From Serpula lacrymans var. lacrymans S7.9 (Eukaryota > Basidiomycota > Agaricomycetes > Boletales > Serpulaceae), in the NCBI RefSeq assembly GCF_000218685.1, contig NW_006763292.1, positions 2,056,897 to 2,120,896 of the forward strand: a DNA stretch of 64,000 nt, in the 5' to 3' direction. Both the position numbers and the translations under genes were made by a program. The notes beneath the pieces were generated by a model. The model saw only the letters and a list, made by a program, of their open reading frames with translations, did no database searches and was not told where the DNA came from. The stretch's first letter is position 1. The number at the start of each line of letters is the position of its first letter. Positions 62,101 through 64,000 of the stretch are shown piece by piece.

Positions 62101-62337
62101 GCTATATTCTATCTTTTCACATCACTAAATCCCTCGCACGAACCTTACTGGTCACCTTCTCCGGTCTGTGTGCCTAAGGATGCACCTCGGCCATCATTAG
62201 GTGGGAACCATACCTACAAGATTGGTTGGTTAGTGCAAAAACACATTGATTCAGTTATCAGGGTGGCTGATTCTTTTTGTAGGAACACGGGCTTCCTTCA
62301 CTACGTACAGTTACATGCAGAGGACTTTACAGATTGA
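59186..62337 (+). CDS. MLKL/HeLo-like helical-bundle protein with a kinase-like region
   Basis: N-terminal region (residues ~20-150): helices with amphipathic pattern (LLVILETIQSIQVNRQGCDN, ARRAAKILIDINEQMQGRW, LLVQNLRRFEETLNSIQQF, AIEDALAEYAAMLDDAARSF), like the four-helix bundle of MLKL and fungal HeLo-family cell-death proteins. A disordered Ser/Thr/Pro linker follows, then a kinase-like region with ALIKRYDG (possible VAIK Lys), HPNLPQMLGFSEEESLTPFVLLSN and TQTPQALVRDALRSANLATC; no HRD or DFG motif is seen, so it is likely a pseudokinase. C-terminal blocks: INHLVTLARSLLPRD, AHKFNVGDVGYIPHGKDF, HMPTKPMIPAIFYLFTS. About a dozen introns. Exon edges near 60300-60560 are uncertain. The domain call rests on helix pattern and family memory, not a search. 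Confidence 0.65.
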
Positions 62338-62941
62338 ACTCGTCTCATCTTAAAAATATCCCGCCTGAAACTGATTTTTCCTTTCTTTCTCTACACTCCC
62401 CTTATTTAGTACATTAGTCCCTACGTTAGACCGCTTGAGGTCTCGCTTGTAGGTACATGGTAATTTTACTGTACTAATGTACACTCCTGTCTTTTCCTTA
62501 TTCCTGCGCTGCCCGGAGCACTAACAACTGGCACAACGAGTGTGCATCGCGACATGCCTATCACCGTTGTGACCGATTTCGAGACAACTAAGGTGAGTGA
62601 ATGTGATGTTCGGCTGATGAAACCGATGTTTGGAGATACTTTACCATGACTATGAGATAGTTAGGCCACAGCATCTATTTTCGAAAAGCTGACTATGCCA
62701 TTGTGCATTACGGTGAGGTTACAGAATTAAAGTAGAGTATAAGGATGAAAATCATAACGCGATGCGTGATCAGAGCACATGAATATAACTCTGGTCCATA
62801 TGATGGACCCAAGTGTCCTTGTACTGGAACGTTAAATAAAGGGTACTACAACAAGAAAGTCCTTCCAGCAGATCCAAACTTATTCATCAAGGATTCATAA
62901 CATCGTAAGGATATCTCCACAATGGATTTGCAGAGACAACT
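62338..62941. other. Intergenic region between convergent MLKL-like and C1-domain genes
   Basis: 604 bp. No gene recognised; a pyrimidine-rich stretch (62380-62420) follows the MLKL-like gene. Confidence 0.3.
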
Positions 62942-64000
62942 CTAACGGGGAAAAGCAACGGGGGAAGAAGTTTTCGCATTATGCTTGGCTTTCGACAGAG
63001 GTGAGACGCTGTAGAGGGAATGGTGAACGCCAGGTCTCAAATGTCGAGTACCACAGTCCCGAGGTGCGATCTCACCACACTTAACATGGGTCCTAAAGCA
63101 TCAATCCCGGTCAGCATTCCGGCGGGAGCACGTATATATATATCCTTACCTTAACCCACAGTCATCACATTCGAGAACAGGCTTCCAGCCAATCCTTTTG
63201 GTGCAGACGTCGCATTTCTGAACCAGAAGACCGCTAGAGAAGAACAAGTCGAGGGGATTCCAACCGCCTTCAGCATTGCGCGCAGGCGACGTATTGCCAC
63301 TTGTACGCTTAGTGCCTGGCTTGAGGAGTGTGAAACGATGCACAAGAGGCAGAGAGCGTATAGATGAATTGCCCTCCGTGGCGGCAGCAATCGATGCTAG
63401 CACAGAAGAGTGAGCGGTGTGGTATGTTTGCACAGATAGTCTCGAATCAGTGGTGGCCGTAGGCATACTGTCCTCCGTAGATATGAGGCCAGGAGTCACA
63501 GGGCATGCAGCTCCGTTTAGGTCTGGTGAAGGCCGGACGGTAAGGATGGAGGACAGTGACGGAGGCATGGTGATGGTGGGGTCGGGCGAATGTCCACCGT
63601 TCATGCTTACGCTGTAATCAGAGTATGTACTCGACGTGCTATCTAATAAGGGCTTGCTACTACCATTATCACTATGTCCTGAAGGTTACGTTAAGAAACC
63701 GATTCCACCAGAGTATGGTATTAAACTTACCGTTGGTGGCCTCACTCCAATCGCTGTTCAAGTGCAAGCTAGCATCAATTCCGGAAATCGCTTCCGCCAA
63801 CTCGTCATCGCTGCTTTCCTCTCCACTAGAGAGAGCTGCGAGGGTCTCTTCCACGTGGGTCGAAGCCCTGATGCCTTTCCCTATGCCCATTCCAAAGCTC
63901 GGTATCCGCGGAGCACCCGGACGCTTTCCGCCTGTTATGAATTTGATACTTCCAACATGGAGATCGTCTGCCTCTGGACGCAAAAGAACTTCGGCTTCAA
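62942..64000 (-). CDS. C1-domain (zinc finger) protein, 3' part, gene runs off the window
   Basis: The last exon (62942-63092) joins in frame to the exon ending at about 63147 to give a full C1 zinc-binding pattern: H in VHRFTLLKPG, CDVC, CDDC, H in RTHVKC, and a final Cys in PRDC. The N-terminal side (63180-64000) is Ser/Pro/Thr-rich low-complexity sequence with an acidic patch (SGEESSDDELAEAIS) and further introns. C1 domains bind diacylglycerol or membranes. The host protein may be a Rho regulator or kinase but cannot be told here. The 5' end lies beyond the window. Confidence 0.65.

Overview
The window is a piece of a basidiomycete genome, most likely an Agaricomycete (mushroom-forming fungus). 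Genes carry many short introns (about 45-70 bp, GT...AG), gene spacing is tight, and the proteins I recognise (NUP192, Mak3/NAA30, BiP with HDEL, TIM10, Fra2/BolA, ARMT1/DUF89, polyamine oxidase, an MLKL-like N-terminal domain joined to a kinase-like region) have that fungal character. No sequence search was possible, so species is not called.

Positions 1-15020 are a retrotransposon nest. A Ty3/gypsy chromovirus on the + strand (its 5' end lies left of the window, its 3' LTR is 14615-15020) carries gag, protease, reverse transcriptase, RNase H, integrase and a chromodomain. Four insertions interrupt it: an LTR-like element (1-798) in the leader, a 340-bp insert (2468-2807) in the protease region, a 334-bp solo-LTR-like piece (3163-3496, duplication ATTAA), and a second copy of the same chromovirus family in reverse orientation (3510-11634, duplication GCTGG). 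The nested copy is itself interrupted by a 1.8-kb TGTC...GACA element (7254-9066, duplication CCGC) related to the piece at 1-798.

Positions 15800-53000 are a conserved gene block: SFT2, NUP192 (-), NAA30, BiP/KAR2 (-), an amino-acid/GABA permease, an M28 aminopeptidase, TIM10 (-), phosphoglycerate dehydrogenase (with apparent frameshifts), a SET-domain methyltransferase, a cysteine-rich secreted barwin/expansin-like protein, a FluG-type amidohydrolase (-), a Fra2/BOLA2-like protein, an ARMT1-type DUF89 protein, a secreted polyamine oxidase and an unrecognised multi-pass membrane protein.

Positions 53107-58818 hold an ACOT9-like acyl-CoA thioesterase gene split by a 3672-bp DDE transposon (53728-57399) with perfect 26-bp inverted repeats and a TA target duplication. 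Removing the element and one TA restores the reading frame. The transposase on the - strand looks intact.

Positions 59186-62337 encode a protein with an N-terminal helical bundle resembling the MLKL/HeLo cell-death domain followed by a degenerate kinase-like region. It is the most interesting host gene here. The window ends in the 3' part of a C1-domain (zinc finger) gene on the - strand.

Intron positions were read by eye from splice signals and protein continuity, so exon edges are good to a few bases where quoted and approximate elsewhere.
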